A DNA stretch of 40,666 nucleotides from a bacterium (GCA_021795235.1 JAJYPP010000024.1:1-40666); one strand, 5' to 3'; shown: positions 15,857 to 24,235, numbered from the stretch's first letter. Notes: generated by a model from the sequence alone, not told the origin. Numbers and translations are program-made.

Positions 15857-15891
15857 CCTCGCGAGCCGGTCGATCGCTTAGGCTCGCGAGG
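15857..15891 (+). promoter_or_regulatory. Perfect 11-bp hairpin in the cold-shock gene leader
   Basis: CCTCGCGAGCC and GGCTCGCGAGG flank a 13-base loop, 30 bases upstream of the start codon. A TAGAAT hexamer at 15,805-15,810 would give a leader of about 110 bases. Cold-shock genes often have structured leaders that respond to temperature. A GGGAG ribosome binding site precedes the ATG, unlike most starts here. Confidence 0.5.
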
Positions 15892-15921
15892 ATGGCCGCA
15901 TAGCGGCACGGGAGATGGTAC

Positions 15922-16119
15922 ATGCCGATCGGAACAATCAAGTCAGTCAACGAGCGTGGTTTCGGCTTCCTGGCAGCTGAGGACGGAGTGGAGTACTTCT
16001 TCCACCGTTCCAGCGTTGAAGGGGGCGCCTTCGAGCAGCTCACCCGCGGGTCGCAGGTCGAGTTCGAGATCGAGCCCAGCACCAGGGGGCCTCGGGCGGG
16101 GCGCGTTCGCGCAGCCTGA
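15922..16119 (+). CDS. Cold-shock domain protein (CspA-type)
   Basis: Encodes a 65-residue cold-shock protein: IGTIKSVNERGFGFLAAEDG (RNP1-like GFGFL at 13-17) and VEYFFHRSSVEGGAF (RNP2-like YFFHRS at 25-30), then a conserved GSQVEFEIE strand. It would act as an RNA/single-stranded DNA chaperone. The ATG has a GGGAG ribosome binding site, and the leader carries an 11-bp hairpin. The stop overlaps the next gene's ATG (TGATG). Confidence 0.93.
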   Translation: MPIGTIKSVNERGFGFLAAEDGVEYFFHRSSVEGGAFEQLTRGSQVEFEIEPSTRGPRAGRVRAA

Positions 16120-16544
16120 TGGTGGCGCAGGCCGTCGGTAAGCCGCCGGTCCAGCGTCCCTTCCGCCGTATGCATCCGGACCTACCTCCGGCTCGTAACT
16201 CGCTTTACGACCCCTGGCAGTGTGGGTTCCTGCACGACGGGCGGCGGAAGACGTGCCTATTCGATGTGAGAGATGCCCAGCGCGCTATGCGCGCGCTGGG
16301 CTTCCCTCCCGATCTGTGGACGCCCCTCGGGGAGGCGCGGATCACCCACGATGAGTTCATCCGCCACGTGGAGGCGGTCCATGAGGCGCTGTCCATCCAT
16401 GCCGACACAGCGGAGGCGCGTCGGCGTTCAATGGTCCCTTCGGCGGTGCGGATAGTCCAGAACTATCTCGGCTGGGCAGACCGGGTATGCACTCACGGCA
16501 CCGGGATCGTCGAGACCGACGATCGCCGCCGCCCCATCCCCTGA
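16119..16544 (+). CDS. Hypothetical protein in the cold-shock operon
   Basis: Encodes 141 residues that I do not recognise. It begins basic (RPFRRMHPDLPPARNSLYDPWQCGFLHDGRRKTCLFDVRDAQRA is mostly polar), has LITHDEFIRHVEAVHEALSIH-like helical segments and contains Cys 35, 46 and 123. There is no signal peptide or membrane segment. Its ATG overlaps the cold-shock gene stop by one base and the thioredoxin gene starts three bases after its stop, so the three are probably one operon. Confidence 0.55.
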   Translation: MVAQAVGKPPVQRPFRRMHPDLPPARNSLYDPWQCGFLHDGRRKTCLFDVRDAQRAMRALGFPPDLWTPLGEARITHDEFIRHVEAVHEALSIHADTAEARRRSMVPSAVRIVQNYLGWADRVCTHGTGIVETDDRRRPIP

Positions 16545-16547
16545 GCC

Positions 16548-17318
16548 ATGGGCATGTCGGCGCCGGCTGTGCGCCTTGCTGTGGACACCTCGACCTTCGC
16601 TCAAGAGGTTCTGGAGCGTTCCCACACGGTGCCGGTGGTGGTCGACTTCTGGGCTAGCTGGTGCGGACCGTGCAGGCAACTAGGCCCGACCCTGGAGGCG
16701 GCGACAGACGCCATGGGCGGGGCGGTGCTGCTGCGAACCGTCGATGTCGACTCCAACCCGGAGTTGGCTCAGCGCTACCAGGTCAGAGGAATCCCGGCAG
16801 TCAAGGCTTTCCGGGATGGGAACGTCGTGTCCGAGTTTGTGGGGGCCCAGCCCGCGTCAGCGGTGAAGACCTTCCTGAACCGCCTGCTGCCATCCCCGGC
16901 CGACCAGCTCGTGGAGATCGGCGACAAAGAGTCGCTCCGGCAGGCCCTGAGCTTGGACCCCTCACATCTGCCTGCCCGCCGGGCTTTGACCCGAGCACTC
17001 CTCCAAGAGGGTAGGTTTGCCGAGGCAGCGGAGTTGGCGCGCCAGGCTCCCCAGGACCGGATCTGTGATGGGCTCGCCGCCTGGGCCGTCCTTGGCCAAG
17101 AGCCGGACCGCGACCCCACCGAGGTGTCCCTGCTGGAGGCACTTGGGAGCGATGAGCCGGCACGGGTTGTGGCACTCGGGATCGCGCTCATCCCGATGCA
17201 GCAGCGCGAGCGGCGGGACCTGGTGCGACGGATCATCCTTTACGCCTTCGAGCAGCTCGGCCCCGATCACCCGGCCGCCGTCGAGGGCAGATCGCAGCTG
17301 GCGGCCGCCCTCTACTGA
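16548..17318 (+). CDS. YbbN-like thioredoxin with C-terminal TPR-type helices
   Basis: Encodes 256 residues. The N-terminal thioredoxin has the active site FWASWCGPCR (34-43, Cys 39 and 42) and the cis-Pro strand GIPAVKAFRDG. From about residue 120 the rest is helical (LRQALSLDPSHLPARRALTR, EEGRFAEAAELA), like the TPR region of YbbN co-chaperone proteins. The role is probably thiol-disulfide exchange or redox-linked chaperoning in the cytosol. It follows the cold-shock gene closely, which fits a stress context. Confidence 0.88.
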   Translation: MGMSAPAVRLAVDTSTFAQEVLERSHTVPVVVDFWASWCGPCRQLGPTLEAATDAMGGAVLLRTVDVDSNPELAQRYQVRGIPAVKAFRDGNVVSEFVGAQPASAVKTFLNRLLPSPADQLVEIGDKESLRQALSLDPSHLPARRALTRALLQEGRFAEAAELARQAPQDRICDGLAAWAVLGQEPDRDPTEVSLLEALGSDEPARVVALGIALIPMQQRERRDLVRRIILYAFEQLGPDHPAAVEGRSQLAAALY

Positions 17319-17556
17319 TACGGGCGACCCAGAGTGAGAGGCGGTTGCGGACCATCACGGGTACCCGCGAATCGACCGGACGCGTGATCCTGGTGCCCTG
17401 GGGGCTGCGGTACCCTCGCTCCCTTCCGAGACCTCTGGGTCCGAGGGGACGGCCGTCGGCTTGGTCGGAGCTGGACCGCGGCCGCAACTGGGATCGCCCA
17501 ATTCGCTGCAGGTCGTGCTTTGATAGGGGCGAACCAACAGATCGCGGAGGTTGCTA

Positions 17557-17874
17557 ATGGGATATCTGAAGGGCTTTTCGCACGGGATGGTGGTCGGGGT
17601 CACCATCGGGGTCCTGGTGGCGCCTCGCCGCGGCAGTGACACCCGGTCGGCTGTCCAGCTCAGCTACCTCCGCAGTCGCCAGAGCGCGGCGCGCGCAGTG
17701 GCGGGGGCGAGGTCGGGCTGGAGAACCGCCCAACCCGCGCTCCGGGTGGTCGCCCGCGCCGCGGACTCCGCGGGCAGGATGGTCCAGCCGGTCGTGCGCA
17801 CGGCCGGCGGCAGGCTCGCCGAGCGTGCCGGTAGCATCGAGGCGTTGGTCAGTCGCAATGGCGGCGGCGCGTGA
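17557..17874 (+). CDS. YtxH-like small membrane protein
   Basis: Encodes about 105 residues. The N-terminus YLKGFSHGMVVGVTIGVLVA followed by PRRGSDTR is a glycine-rich helix ending in a Pro/basic motif, as in YtxH-type proteins. The rest is basic and low complexity. The function is not established; YtxH-like proteins are membrane-associated and stress-linked. GGAGG at 17,547-17,551 supports ATG 17,557. The next gene encodes a related protein. Confidence 0.65.
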   Translation: MGYLKGFSHGMVVGVTIGVLVAPRRGSDTRSAVQLSYLRSRQSAARAVAGARSGWRTAQPALRVVARAADSAGRMVQPVVRTAGGRLAERAGSIEALVSRNGGGA

Positions 17875-18098
17875 GCCAAGCGCCTACCCCGCAGGAGCGC
17901 ATCGGAGCGTTCCTGACGGCGGTTGATGAGGAGTTGCTGAGGCCTTTGCGGCGCTATATAAAGGGCTTTCGGCGCGGGCTGGTGGTGGGGATTGGTTTGG
18001 GCTTGCTGCTCACGCCCATCGCCGGTCGGGACGCTCGGGTCCGCATCCGACGTCTTGGGCAGTCACTTTGCCGACTTCGGGGCCACGGTCGGGCCTGA
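17871..18098 (+). CDS. Second YtxH-like small membrane protein
   Basis: Encodes 75 residues with YIKGFRRGLVVGIGLGLLLTP followed by IAGRDARVRIRRL, which parallels YLKGFSHGMVVGVTIGVLVAPRRGSDTR of its neighbour: GF-xx-G, glycine-rich helix, P-x-x-G-x-x-x-R. They look like a tandem duplication. The GTG start overlaps the previous stop by four bases (GTGA), so they are co-translated. It is convergent with the IscA-like gene, eight bases apart. Confidence 0.65.
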   Translation: MSQAPTPQERIGAFLTAVDEELLRPLRRYIKGFRRGLVVGIGLGLLLTPIAGRDARVRIRRLGQSLCRLRGHGRA

Positions 18099-18106
18099 CC
18101 GTCGGG

Positions 18107-18502
18107 TCAGTTGGGGGACGGTGCCTCCGCCACGACCGTGCCTTCATCGTCTGGGTCATGCCCTGGGTAATCAGCCATGAATGAGGTCCCGCAGCCGCAG
18201 GCGTTGCGCGCTCTGGGGTTGGCCAGCCGAAAGCCCCGGCCACGGTAGCTGTCCTCGAAGTCGAGGATGGAACCGGCGACCAGTGGCAGGCCATCCTCCT
18301 GGACCACGACTCGGACCCCCTCGATCTCGGTGACCACGTCGTCCGCGGCGGCCGTCTCCTCCAAGTCGAAGAAGAGCTTGAAGCCGCGGCATCCACCCAA
18401 CCGGACATCGACTCGGAAGACCGAGTCGGGCCGCTGGTCACGGACCTGCCAGGCTCGGATCTCCTCGACTGCGTCGCGAGTCACCAGCAACTGTTCAGCC
18501 AC
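18107..18502 (-). CDS. A-type iron-sulfur carrier (HesB/IscA-like)
   Basis: Encodes 131 residues of the HesB/IscA family: the three conserved Cys are at 38 (GGCRGF), 102 and 104 (ACGCGTSF), which bind Fe-S clusters or iron. The central DFEDSYRGRGFRLANP matches the family. The last 25 residues are an acidic tail. GTG 18,502 has TACAAT (18,509-18,514, minus strand) six bases upstream, without a ribosome binding site. A second carrier gene is at 23,873. The two may serve different targets. Confidence 0.9.
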   Translation of the reverse strand: MAEQLLVTRDAVEEIRAWQVRDQRPDSVFRVDVRLGGCRGFKLFFDLEETAAADDVVTEIEGVRVVVQEDGLPLVAGSILDFEDSYRGRGFRLANPRARNACGCGTSFMADYPGHDPDDEGTVVAEAPSPN

Positions 18503-18558
18503 GCCGCGATTGTAGTTCCGCAGCCGCGGTGCGGCACCCCGGTAATCTGGGTGGCCAG

Positions 18559-19239
18559 ATGGAGATTGCTGAGCTCTGGCGCTATCCGGTGAAGTCGATG
18601 GCCGGGGAGCGGATCACCCGAGCCGAGGTCACGGCCGGTGGACTCCCATTAGATCGTGGAATCGCCGCCTTCGATAGGAATGGCCGGCGCCCCGGCCACC
18701 CCCTGAGCGCTCGACACTTCCCTGGGCTCCTCCTGTTCGCCGCCGAAGTTGTGGGTGGGGCGGTGGTGGTCTCGGGGCCCGATCTACCGCCCACGCCGTG
18801 GCGGGAGGACCGGGTCCGGCGGCGACTTGCGGATGTCTGTCAGCGCCGGCTCGACCTGGCCGAGGTCGAGGGGGGCGCCTTCGACGATGCGCCGCTGCAC
18901 CTGATCGTGCTTCCCAGCGTGGCTGAGTTGGCCGGGGAGCTGCGTCGCGAGGTTGAACCGAGGCGATTTCGGGCCAACCTGTTCATCTCGGCCGCTGGGC
19001 AAGAAGGTGGGTCGGAGCGCCGGTGGGTCGGCTCGGAGCTCGCGTCGGGGCAGGTGGTCCTGCAGGTGGCGAAGGAGTGCCCCCGCTGCGTGGTCACGAC
19101 CCGGGATCCGACCACTCACCAACGGTGGCCGCAGCTCCTGCGCCATCTGGCCCAGACCCGCGACGCCATGATGGGCGTCTACTGCGAGGTGGTGGCGGCG
19201 GGCCCGATCGCCGAGCGCGATCCCCTGGTTCTGGTCTGA
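18559..19239 (+). CDS. MOSC-domain protein with N-terminal beta-barrel
   Basis: Encodes about 226 residues: the N-terminal MOSC beta-barrel domain (IAELWRYPVKSMAGERI at 3-19) and a MOSC domain with RFRANLFI near 140 and the conserved Cys in KECPRCVVTTRDP. MOSC proteins move sulfur or handle the molybdenum cofactor, which fits moaD-moaE (27.2 kb) and the sulfite-oxidase-like protein (23.2 kb). TAATCT at 18,543-18,548 lies ten bases before the ATG. Confidence 0.85.
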   Translation: MEIAELWRYPVKSMAGERITRAEVTAGGLPLDRGIAAFDRNGRRPGHPLSARHFPGLLLFAAEVVGGAVVVSGPDLPPTPWREDRVRRRLADVCQRRLDLAEVEGGAFDDAPLHLIVLPSVAELAGELRREVEPRRFRANLFISAAGQEGGSERRWVGSELASGQVVLQVAKECPRCVVTTRDPTTHQRWPQLLRHLAQTRDAMMGVYCEVVAAGPIAERDPLVLV

Positions 19240-19284
19240 ACCGCGTCCGCCGCACCCAGACTCCTCTTCATATACCCTGTTCGG

Positions 19285-19707
19285 GTGGACAACCGGGGAG
19301 TGCGACCGCCGCTCGGCAGGGCGGCGCCCGCGCCTGCCGTGAGCGCGATCGGGCTGCTGGGAGGGGATCTCATGGTCATGTCGCGTCTCCAGACCGTCGC
19401 AGCTCACCACGGAGCCGTCCTCCGGCGGGTGGCGGACGGGACCGACCTGGGCGGACTTGGTCTGCTGCTGGTTGACCTCAGCCGGGATGCGGACCAGCAA
19501 CTAGTCCGGCTCCAGGCTCTCACCGCTGGGAACGATCCGCCCCCGGTCGTGGTCTTCGGTCCCCACCTGCTGATGCGGGACCTGGGCCCGCGCGCGCGGC
19601 AGGCGGGCGCGGGCCGGGTGGTAGCCAACAGTGCCGTCCAGGGGGTGCTGGCCCGCCTCCTCGAGCACGAGGATGGTCTCCAAAGGACCCCAAAGGAGTT
19701 GCCGTGA
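19285..19707 (+). CDS. Receiver-like regulatory protein (pseudo-receiver)
   Basis: Encodes 140 residues resembling a small receiver-like fold: strand DLMVMSRLQTVAAHHGAVLR, then LGLLLVDLSRDADQ (Asp at the usual phosphate-acceptor strand) and PPVVVFGPHLLM with a final GAGRVVANSAVQGVL. There is no output domain. I infer a signalling or inactive receiver fold; the match is by pattern only. The GTG has TACCCT six bases upstream (leaderless) and the gene overlaps the amidohydrolase by four bases. Confidence 0.6.
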   Translation: MDNRGVRPPLGRAAPAPAVSAIGLLGGDLMVMSRLQTVAAHHGAVLRRVADGTDLGGLGLLLVDLSRDADQQLVRLQALTAGNDPPPVVVFGPHLLMRDLGPRARQAGAGRVVANSAVQGVLARLLEHEDGLQRTPKELP

Positions 19708-20900
19708 GCGACGTTCACCAGTTGGCCCTGGGACTGCGCGACAGCCTGATCGCTGACCGGCGCCACCTTCACCAGCACCCTGAGCTCTCGGGTAACGAGC
19801 TCGCCACCGTCGACTTCATTGCCGGCCGGCTCTCCGCCCTGGGCCTGGAGCCCCGCCGGCTGGCCGACGGGTGCGCGGTCACCGCGGACATTGAAGGGAA
19901 CAAGCCCGGGGGGCATGTCCTGCTCGTCAGGGCGGACATCGATGCTCTGCCGTTGCAGGAGCGGGGGGACGACCGGCCCTACCGCTCCTTGGTGGACGGG
20001 GTGATGCACGCCTGTGGGCACGACGCTCACGTGGCCGTCGCCCTGGGGGTGGCGGAGCTGCTGGCGGGCATGCGCTCTGAGCTAGCGGGCCGGGTCAGGA
20101 TGGCGTTTCAGCCCGCCGAGGAGACTGCCGGTGGCGCTCAGCCAATGATCGACCAAGGGGTGATGGAGGATCCGGAGGTCGAAGGGGCGTTGGGGCTCCA
20201 CGTCTGGAGTGGGATTCCCGCCGGGACCGTGGGCGTGCGCGATGGCGCCATCTTCGCCTCCGCCGATGAGTTCTCCATCGTCATAGAGGGGCGAGGCGGC
20301 CACGGAGCTCTTCCCCATCAGGCGCTGGACCCCGTCCCCATCGCGAGCATGGTGGTCCTGGCGCTGCAGACCCTGATCTCCCGGGAAACATCCCCCTTCC
20401 AGGCGGCGGTGGTGACCGTGGGCAAGATCGAGGGCGGGCAGGCCTTCAACGTCATTCCCGAGACCGTGACCCTGACCGGCACGGTGCGCGCCTTCACCGT
20501 CCAGGATCGGGACCGGCTGTTGCGGCGGATCTCCGAGGTGGCCCAGGGCATAGCGGCCAGCTTCGGGGCCAAGGCCCGGACCGAGCGGGGCCCCGGCTGT
20601 CCGCCGGTGGTCAGCGACCCCCGGATGGCGGAGTTGGTCCGATCCTCGGTCAGGGCCAGCCCTGGAGCCGAATTGATAGAGCCTGAGCCCATCACCGTGG
20701 GCGATGATGTCGCCTGGTTCCTGCGCCTGGTCCCCGGTTGCTACTTCCTGCTCGGCGGGGGCAATCAGCAGGCCGGCATCAAGGCTCCCCACCACCATCC
20801 CGAGTTCGACCTGGATGAGGCCTGCCTGCCGATCGGGGTCGAGGTCATGGTCAGAGCGGCCCTGCGGTTCTGCGGCGAGGGACTCGGCGGTGCTGAATAA
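19704..20900 (+). CDS. M20-family amidohydrolase
   Basis: Encodes 398 residues of an M20D-type metal-dependent amidohydrolase: HLHQHPELSG (21-30), HACGHDAHVA (102-111) with metal-binding Cys and His, QPAEETAGGA, and a dimerisation/lid domain starting at RGGHGALPHQALDP. Substrates are acylated amino acids or auxin-like conjugates; not determinable. The GTG start overlaps the previous stop, and the zinc-ribbon gene overlaps its end by 11 bases, indicating an operon. Confidence 0.93.
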   Translation: MSDVHQLALGLRDSLIADRRHLHQHPELSGNELATVDFIAGRLSALGLEPRRLADGCAVTADIEGNKPGGHVLLVRADIDALPLQERGDDRPYRSLVDGVMHACGHDAHVAVALGVAELLAGMRSELAGRVRMAFQPAEETAGGAQPMIDQGVMEDPEVEGALGLHVWSGIPAGTVGVRDGAIFASADEFSIVIEGRGGHGALPHQALDPVPIASMVVLALQTLISRETSPFQAAVVTVGKIEGGQAFNVIPETVTLTGTVRAFTVQDRDRLLRRISEVAQGIAASFGAKARTERGPGCPPVVSDPRMAELVRSSVRASPGAELIEPEPITVGDDVAWFLRLVPGCYFLLGGGNQQAGIKAPHHHPEFDLDEACLPIGVEVMVRAALRFCGEGLGGAE

Positions 20901-21105
20901 CCCGCCCCCGGACACCTGCGATCATTGCGGGGGGACTGGTCTCACATGGAGGCGCGTCGATGGCCCGGAATGCCAGGTGGCGTTGGAGGACGGCCGGATG
21001 GTGACTCGCCGCGGCGCCGCTCACGTTTGTGAACGCTGCGGACATACGGTGCCGATCACGATCGAGGGGCCACGGCTGGCCACCTTCCAGGCCAGCTCCA
21101 GATGA
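20890..21105 (+). CDS. Small zinc-ribbon protein
   Basis: Encodes about 71 residues with two CxxC pairs, CDHCGGTG and CERCGHTVP, separated by about 35 residues, so it probably binds one zinc ion as a ribbon. No family assignment. It starts at GTG inside the end of the amidohydrolase gene and its stop overlaps the HemQ ATG (ATGA), so it is sandwiched in the operon. This overlap pattern is the main support for it being real. Confidence 0.6.
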   Translation: MLNNPPPDTCDHCGGTGLTWRRVDGPECQVALEDGRMVTRRGAAHVCERCGHTVPITIEGPRLATFQASSR

Positions 21106-21857
21106 GTGAGACAGCCACTCGGCCCCTGGCCACGGTGGGCCCGGTCCGGGTGCGCGACGCCACCAGGCCTGCCCCTCGACAGCTGGTCCGCTTCGCCTTC
21201 TACCGGGTCGACCCCGGCTGGCGGCGACTGCCGGCTGATGCCAAGGCCGCACACCGCAGGGAGATGGCCCAGGTGCTGGAGGAGCACAACCGGCGGATCC
21301 TGCTGCGCACCTTCACGCTGGTCGGCACCCGAGGCGATAGTGACCTCATGATCTGGGCCGTCAGCGAGGACGCGGAGCGGCTGCAGACGCTGTTTGCCGA
21401 CCTCAACCGCACTGCCCTGGCAGGGTACCTGGAGTGCTCTCACAGCTACACCTCCATGACCAAGCGGTCCCTCTACGTCGACACCGAACATCCCAATCAG
21501 GGAGGCACCACCGACCGCTTGGTGCTGGCTCCCGGGCGGAGCCGCTTTCTGTTCGTCTACCCGTTCGTCAAGACCAGGGCGTGGTGGGCCCTGAGCTCCG
21601 AGGACCGTCAGCGGATGATGCAGGAGCACATCCGGGTGGGGCATGAGTACCCCAGCGTCAAGATCAACACCACCTACTCCTTCGGGCTCGACGACCAGGA
21701 GTTCGTGGTGGCATTCGAGACCGACTCGGCGGCCGATTTTCTCGACTGCGTCCAGGCTCTGCGGGACACCGAAGCATCCTCTTACACCCAGCGCGACGTG
21801 CCCAGTTTCACCTGCATCAGGGCGGGGATAGACGAGATGCTGGAGGCGCTGGGCTGA
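21102..21857 (+). CDS. hemQ: HemQ-type chlorite-dismutase-family protein (coproheme decarboxylase)
   Basis: Encodes 251 residues of the chlorite dismutase/HemQ fold: VRFAFYRVDPGW at 29-40, FLFVYPFVKTRAWWALSSED at 149-168, RRMMQEH (His 176, near the proximal haem ligand) and NTTYSFGLDDQEFVVAFETD. In monoderm-type and deep bacterial lineages HemQ converts coproheme to haem b in the coproporphyrin pathway. True chlorite dismutases also share this fold, but HemQ is more likely here. It overlaps the zinc-ribbon gene by four bases. Confidence 0.87.
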   Translation: MSETATRPLATVGPVRVRDATRPAPRQLVRFAFYRVDPGWRRLPADAKAAHRREMAQVLEEHNRRILLRTFTLVGTRGDSDLMIWAVSEDAERLQTLFADLNRTALAGYLECSHSYTSMTKRSLYVDTEHPNQGGTTDRLVLAPGRSRFLFVYPFVKTRAWWALSSEDRQRMMQEHIRVGHEYPSVKINTTYSFGLDDQEFVVAFETDSAADFLDCVQALRDTEASSYTQRDVPSFTCIRAGIDEMLEALG

Positions 21858-21912
21858 TCTCTCAAGGCGGTCCGCGGCGCGCGTCCGCGGTCTTGATCGC
21901 GGTTCTCTGAGA

Positions 21913-22698
21913 ATGCCTCAGGAGACGGCTCCGGAGATCTACCTCATCGCGCGCCCCGCCGTCGATCGCGAGGCCATGCGAGCGTACCTCAGCGCCGTCG
22001 GGGGCGAGAGCTGGCTGGAGCGCAGGGACAGCCCGGGTCCCGGGGGTGACGGTGAGCTTCTGGTGGAGTTCGCCGGACGCACCTGCTATCGAAGCTGGGA
22101 ACCGGGACTGAACCCCAACGTGACCCGGGTGCGGGAGGACCCTCGGGCCTACCTCAACAACATCCTGAAGAGCGCGCACGGCAGCGTTCTTGAGCATGCC
22201 AACTACACCTTCGCACTCCACAACGTGAGCCGGGTGGCCACCCACGAGATAGTGCGGCACCGGGCCGGTGCGGCCTACAGCCAGGAGAGCCTTCGCTACG
22301 TGCGCCTGGTCGACATCGGCTTTCGAGTACCGCCCGTCCTGGAGCCAGTCCGGCAGCAGGTGCTGGAGCTGGTGGAGCGCCTGGAGGAGTTCCAGGTATC
22401 CGCTGCCATGGCCCTCCACCTGGACGAAGAGGGCATTCCGTTCCATGTGAAGAAGGAGGTCACGTCCGCGCTCCGCCGCCTGGCACCCATCGGCCTCAGC
22501 ACCGACATCATCATGACCATGAACCTGCGCACTCTTCGCCACGTGGTCCAGATGCGCACGGCGGCAGGCGCCGAGGAGGAGTTGCGCCTGATCTTCGGCC
22601 GGGTGGGGGAGATCATGAAGGCGGAGGCGTCCGGGGTGTTCCAGGACTTCGAGCGCGACCAGCGCGGCTGCTGGGAGCCCGGTTTCCCCAAGGTCTGA
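21913..22698 (+). CDS. thyX: Flavin-dependent thymidylate synthase ThyX
   Basis: Encodes 261 residues of ThyX, which makes dTMP from dUMP with FAD and methylene-tetrahydrofolate. The signature RHRAGAAYSQESLRY lies at 115-129, preceded by HGSVLEHANYTFAL and followed by MNLRTLRHVVQMRT. A 40-residue N-terminal extension is slightly longer than usual. ThyX replaces ThyA in many lineages. It stands 55 bases after hemQ, separate from it. Confidence 0.94.
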   Translation: MPQETAPEIYLIARPAVDREAMRAYLSAVGGESWLERRDSPGPGGDGELLVEFAGRTCYRSWEPGLNPNVTRVREDPRAYLNNILKSAHGSVLEHANYTFALHNVSRVATHEIVRHRAGAAYSQESLRYVRLVDIGFRVPPVLEPVRQQVLELVERLEEFQVSAAMALHLDEEGIPFHVKKEVTSALRRLAPIGLSTDIIMTMNLRTLRHVVQMRTAAGAEEELRLIFGRVGEIMKAEASGVFQDFERDQRGCWEPGFPKV

Positions 22699-22712
22699 GG
22701 GCTCAAGCCGGA

Positions 22713-23105
22713 ATGCCGGGTCGCCAGCCCCAGGAGCTGTCCAAGGTGGTGCGGCCACGGCTTGAGCTCGGCATCGACTGCCGCGATCCCGGATCCCTGG
22801 CGACCTTCTGGCTGGCCGCCCTGGGCTACCAGGAGACCCGTGGGGATGGGGACCCCTACCTTGATCTGGTGGGTCCTCCCGGATCCCTGTCGGTCTTCCT
22901 GCAGCGGGTGCCAGAGCCCAAGCTGGGCAAGAACCGCCTCCATCTCGATCTCTACACCGCCACGCCGGAGCAACTGGTATCGGAACTCGTGGCGTCCGGC
23001 GCTGTGGTGATGGGGCGCCCCTTGCCAGATGTCGAGAGGTGGGAGTGGCAGGCGATGCTGGACCCCGAGGGCAACGAGTTCTGCGTCTGCCGCGAGGAGG
23101 ACTGA
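22713..23105 (+). CDS. VOC-family (glyoxalase-like) protein
   Basis: Encodes 130 residues of a vicinal-oxygen-chelate fold: LGIDCRDPGSLATFWLAALGY at 17-37, ending in MLDPEGNEFCVCREED, and a central NRLHLDLYT with a metal-type His. Such proteins include glyoxalases, dioxygenases and resistance proteins; the specific reaction is unknown. It is 14 bases after thyX, probably cotranscribed. Confidence 0.82.
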   Translation: MPGRQPQELSKVVRPRLELGIDCRDPGSLATFWLAALGYQETRGDGDPYLDLVGPPGSLSVFLQRVPEPKLGKNRLHLDLYTATPEQLVSELVASGAVVMGRPLPDVERWEWQAMLDPEGNEFCVCREED

Positions 23106-23193
23106 GCCACAGTCTGCGGCTCCGTCCCTGGGCGGCCATGCCCGCCGCAACCGCCGGCACGAGGAGTTCTCAGGTTGCCGTACGATCGCTGAT

Positions 23194-23793
23194 GTGAGGA
23201 GCCTGCACCGCCAGACCGACCCGCGGCTGGAGGCCAACCAGGAGCGGCTGCCGCCGGGACAGGTGTTGACCGAGAAGTGGCCGGTTCTCCACTACGGGCG
23301 GGTGCCCCAGTACGCCCTCGAGCGCTGGCGCCTGCGGATATTTGGCGAGGTCGATCGGGAGACCGTCCTCGACTTCGACCAAGTCCAGGCCCTGGCGGCC
23401 AAGGAGGTCGTCTGCGACATCCATTGCGTGACCACCTGGAGTCGCTTCGACAACCACTTCGTGGGAGTGCCGCTGGCCCAGATCGCCGAACTGGCTGGCA
23501 TCCGGGCCACGGCCCGCTTCGTGGAGTTCCACTGCCACGGCGGATTCACCACCTCGGTCCCGCTCGAGGTGGCCGAGGCTGAGGACGCGCTGCTCGCCTA
23601 TCGCCACGACGGCCAGCCCCTGAGCCCCGAGCACGGCTATCCGCTGCGCGCCCTGCTGCCGCGCAAGTACTTCTGGAAGAGCGCCAAGTGGGTGGAGGGG
23701 GTCGAGTTCCGCAGTCAGGACGAGCTGGGGTTCTGGGAGCGCAATGGCTACAACAACAGCGCCGATCCCTGGCGGGAGGAACGCTACTGGTGA
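23194..23793 (+). CDS. Molybdopterin-dependent sulfite-oxidase-like oxidoreductase
   Basis: Encodes 199 residues of the COG2041 oxidoreductase molybdopterin domain. WPVLHYGRVPQY near 30-40 and VCDIHCVTTWSRFDN (74-88) with Cys 78, the usual molybdenum ligand, are diagnostic, followed by HGGFTTSVPLEVA and the C-terminal KWVEGVEF. It lacks an immunoglobulin-like dimer domain and a signal peptide, so it is a short cytosolic form. GTG 23,194 has TACGAT seven bases upstream, indicating a leaderless start. MoaD and MoaE genes are 4 kb right. Confidence 0.9.
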   Translation: MRSLHRQTDPRLEANQERLPPGQVLTEKWPVLHYGRVPQYALERWRLRIFGEVDRETVLDFDQVQALAAKEVVCDIHCVTTWSRFDNHFVGVPLAQIAELAGIRATARFVEFHCHGGFTTSVPLEVAEAEDALLAYRHDGQPLSPEHGYPLRALLPRKYFWKSAKWVEGVEFRSQDELGFWERNGYNNSADPWREERYW

Positions 23794-23872
23794 CGGCCCG
23801 CCGCGACTGCGCTAAACTCCAATAGGTGAGCCGCACGCAGCGGCTTCAGGTCAGGTTCAGGGAAGTTTCAGC

Positions 23873-24235
23873 ATGATCAGCGTTTCCGAGCAGGCAGTCA
23901 GCCAGTTGAAGCAGCTTCTGGAGCAGCAGGAGAACCGGGAGATGGGGCTTCGGGTCTACGTCACCCCCGGCGGCTGCTCCGGGTTCAGCTATGGGATGGG
24001 CTTCGACGACGCCCCCGCCGGCGATGACCAGGTCACCGAGCAGGAGGGGATCAAGGTCTTCGTGGATCCCTACAGCGCGACCCACCTGGAAGGGGCGGAG
24101 ATCGACTACGTCGACAGCCTGATGGGGGGCGGCTTCACCGTTCACAATCCCCAAGCCGTCAAGACCTGCTCCTGCGGGCAGTCCTTCGACTCCGGGGACG
24201 GCGCGGGTGCCGCCAAGGCCTGCAGCGCAGGCTGA
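23873..24235 (+). CDS. A-type Fe-S carrier (ErpA/IscA-like)
   Basis: Encodes 120 residues with the three conserved Cys at 35 (GGCSGF), 99 and 101 (CSCGQSF), and IDYVDSLMGGGFTVHNP, typical of the IscA/ErpA family. It delivers Fe-S clusters to target enzymes. It is closer to the standard family than the second carrier at 18,107-18,502. It has a plausible GGGAAG ribosome binding site. Confidence 0.93.
   Translation: MISVSEQAVSQLKQLLEQQENREMGLRVYVTPGGCSGFSYGMGFDDAPAGDDQVTEQEGIKVFVDPYSATHLEGAEIDYVDSLMGGGFTVHNPQAVKTCSCGQSFDSGDGAGAAKACSAG

Noticed and set aside
21862..23160. 432-codon open frame on the minus strand
   Set aside because: Antisense to thyX and the VOC gene; both of these have clear family motifs.
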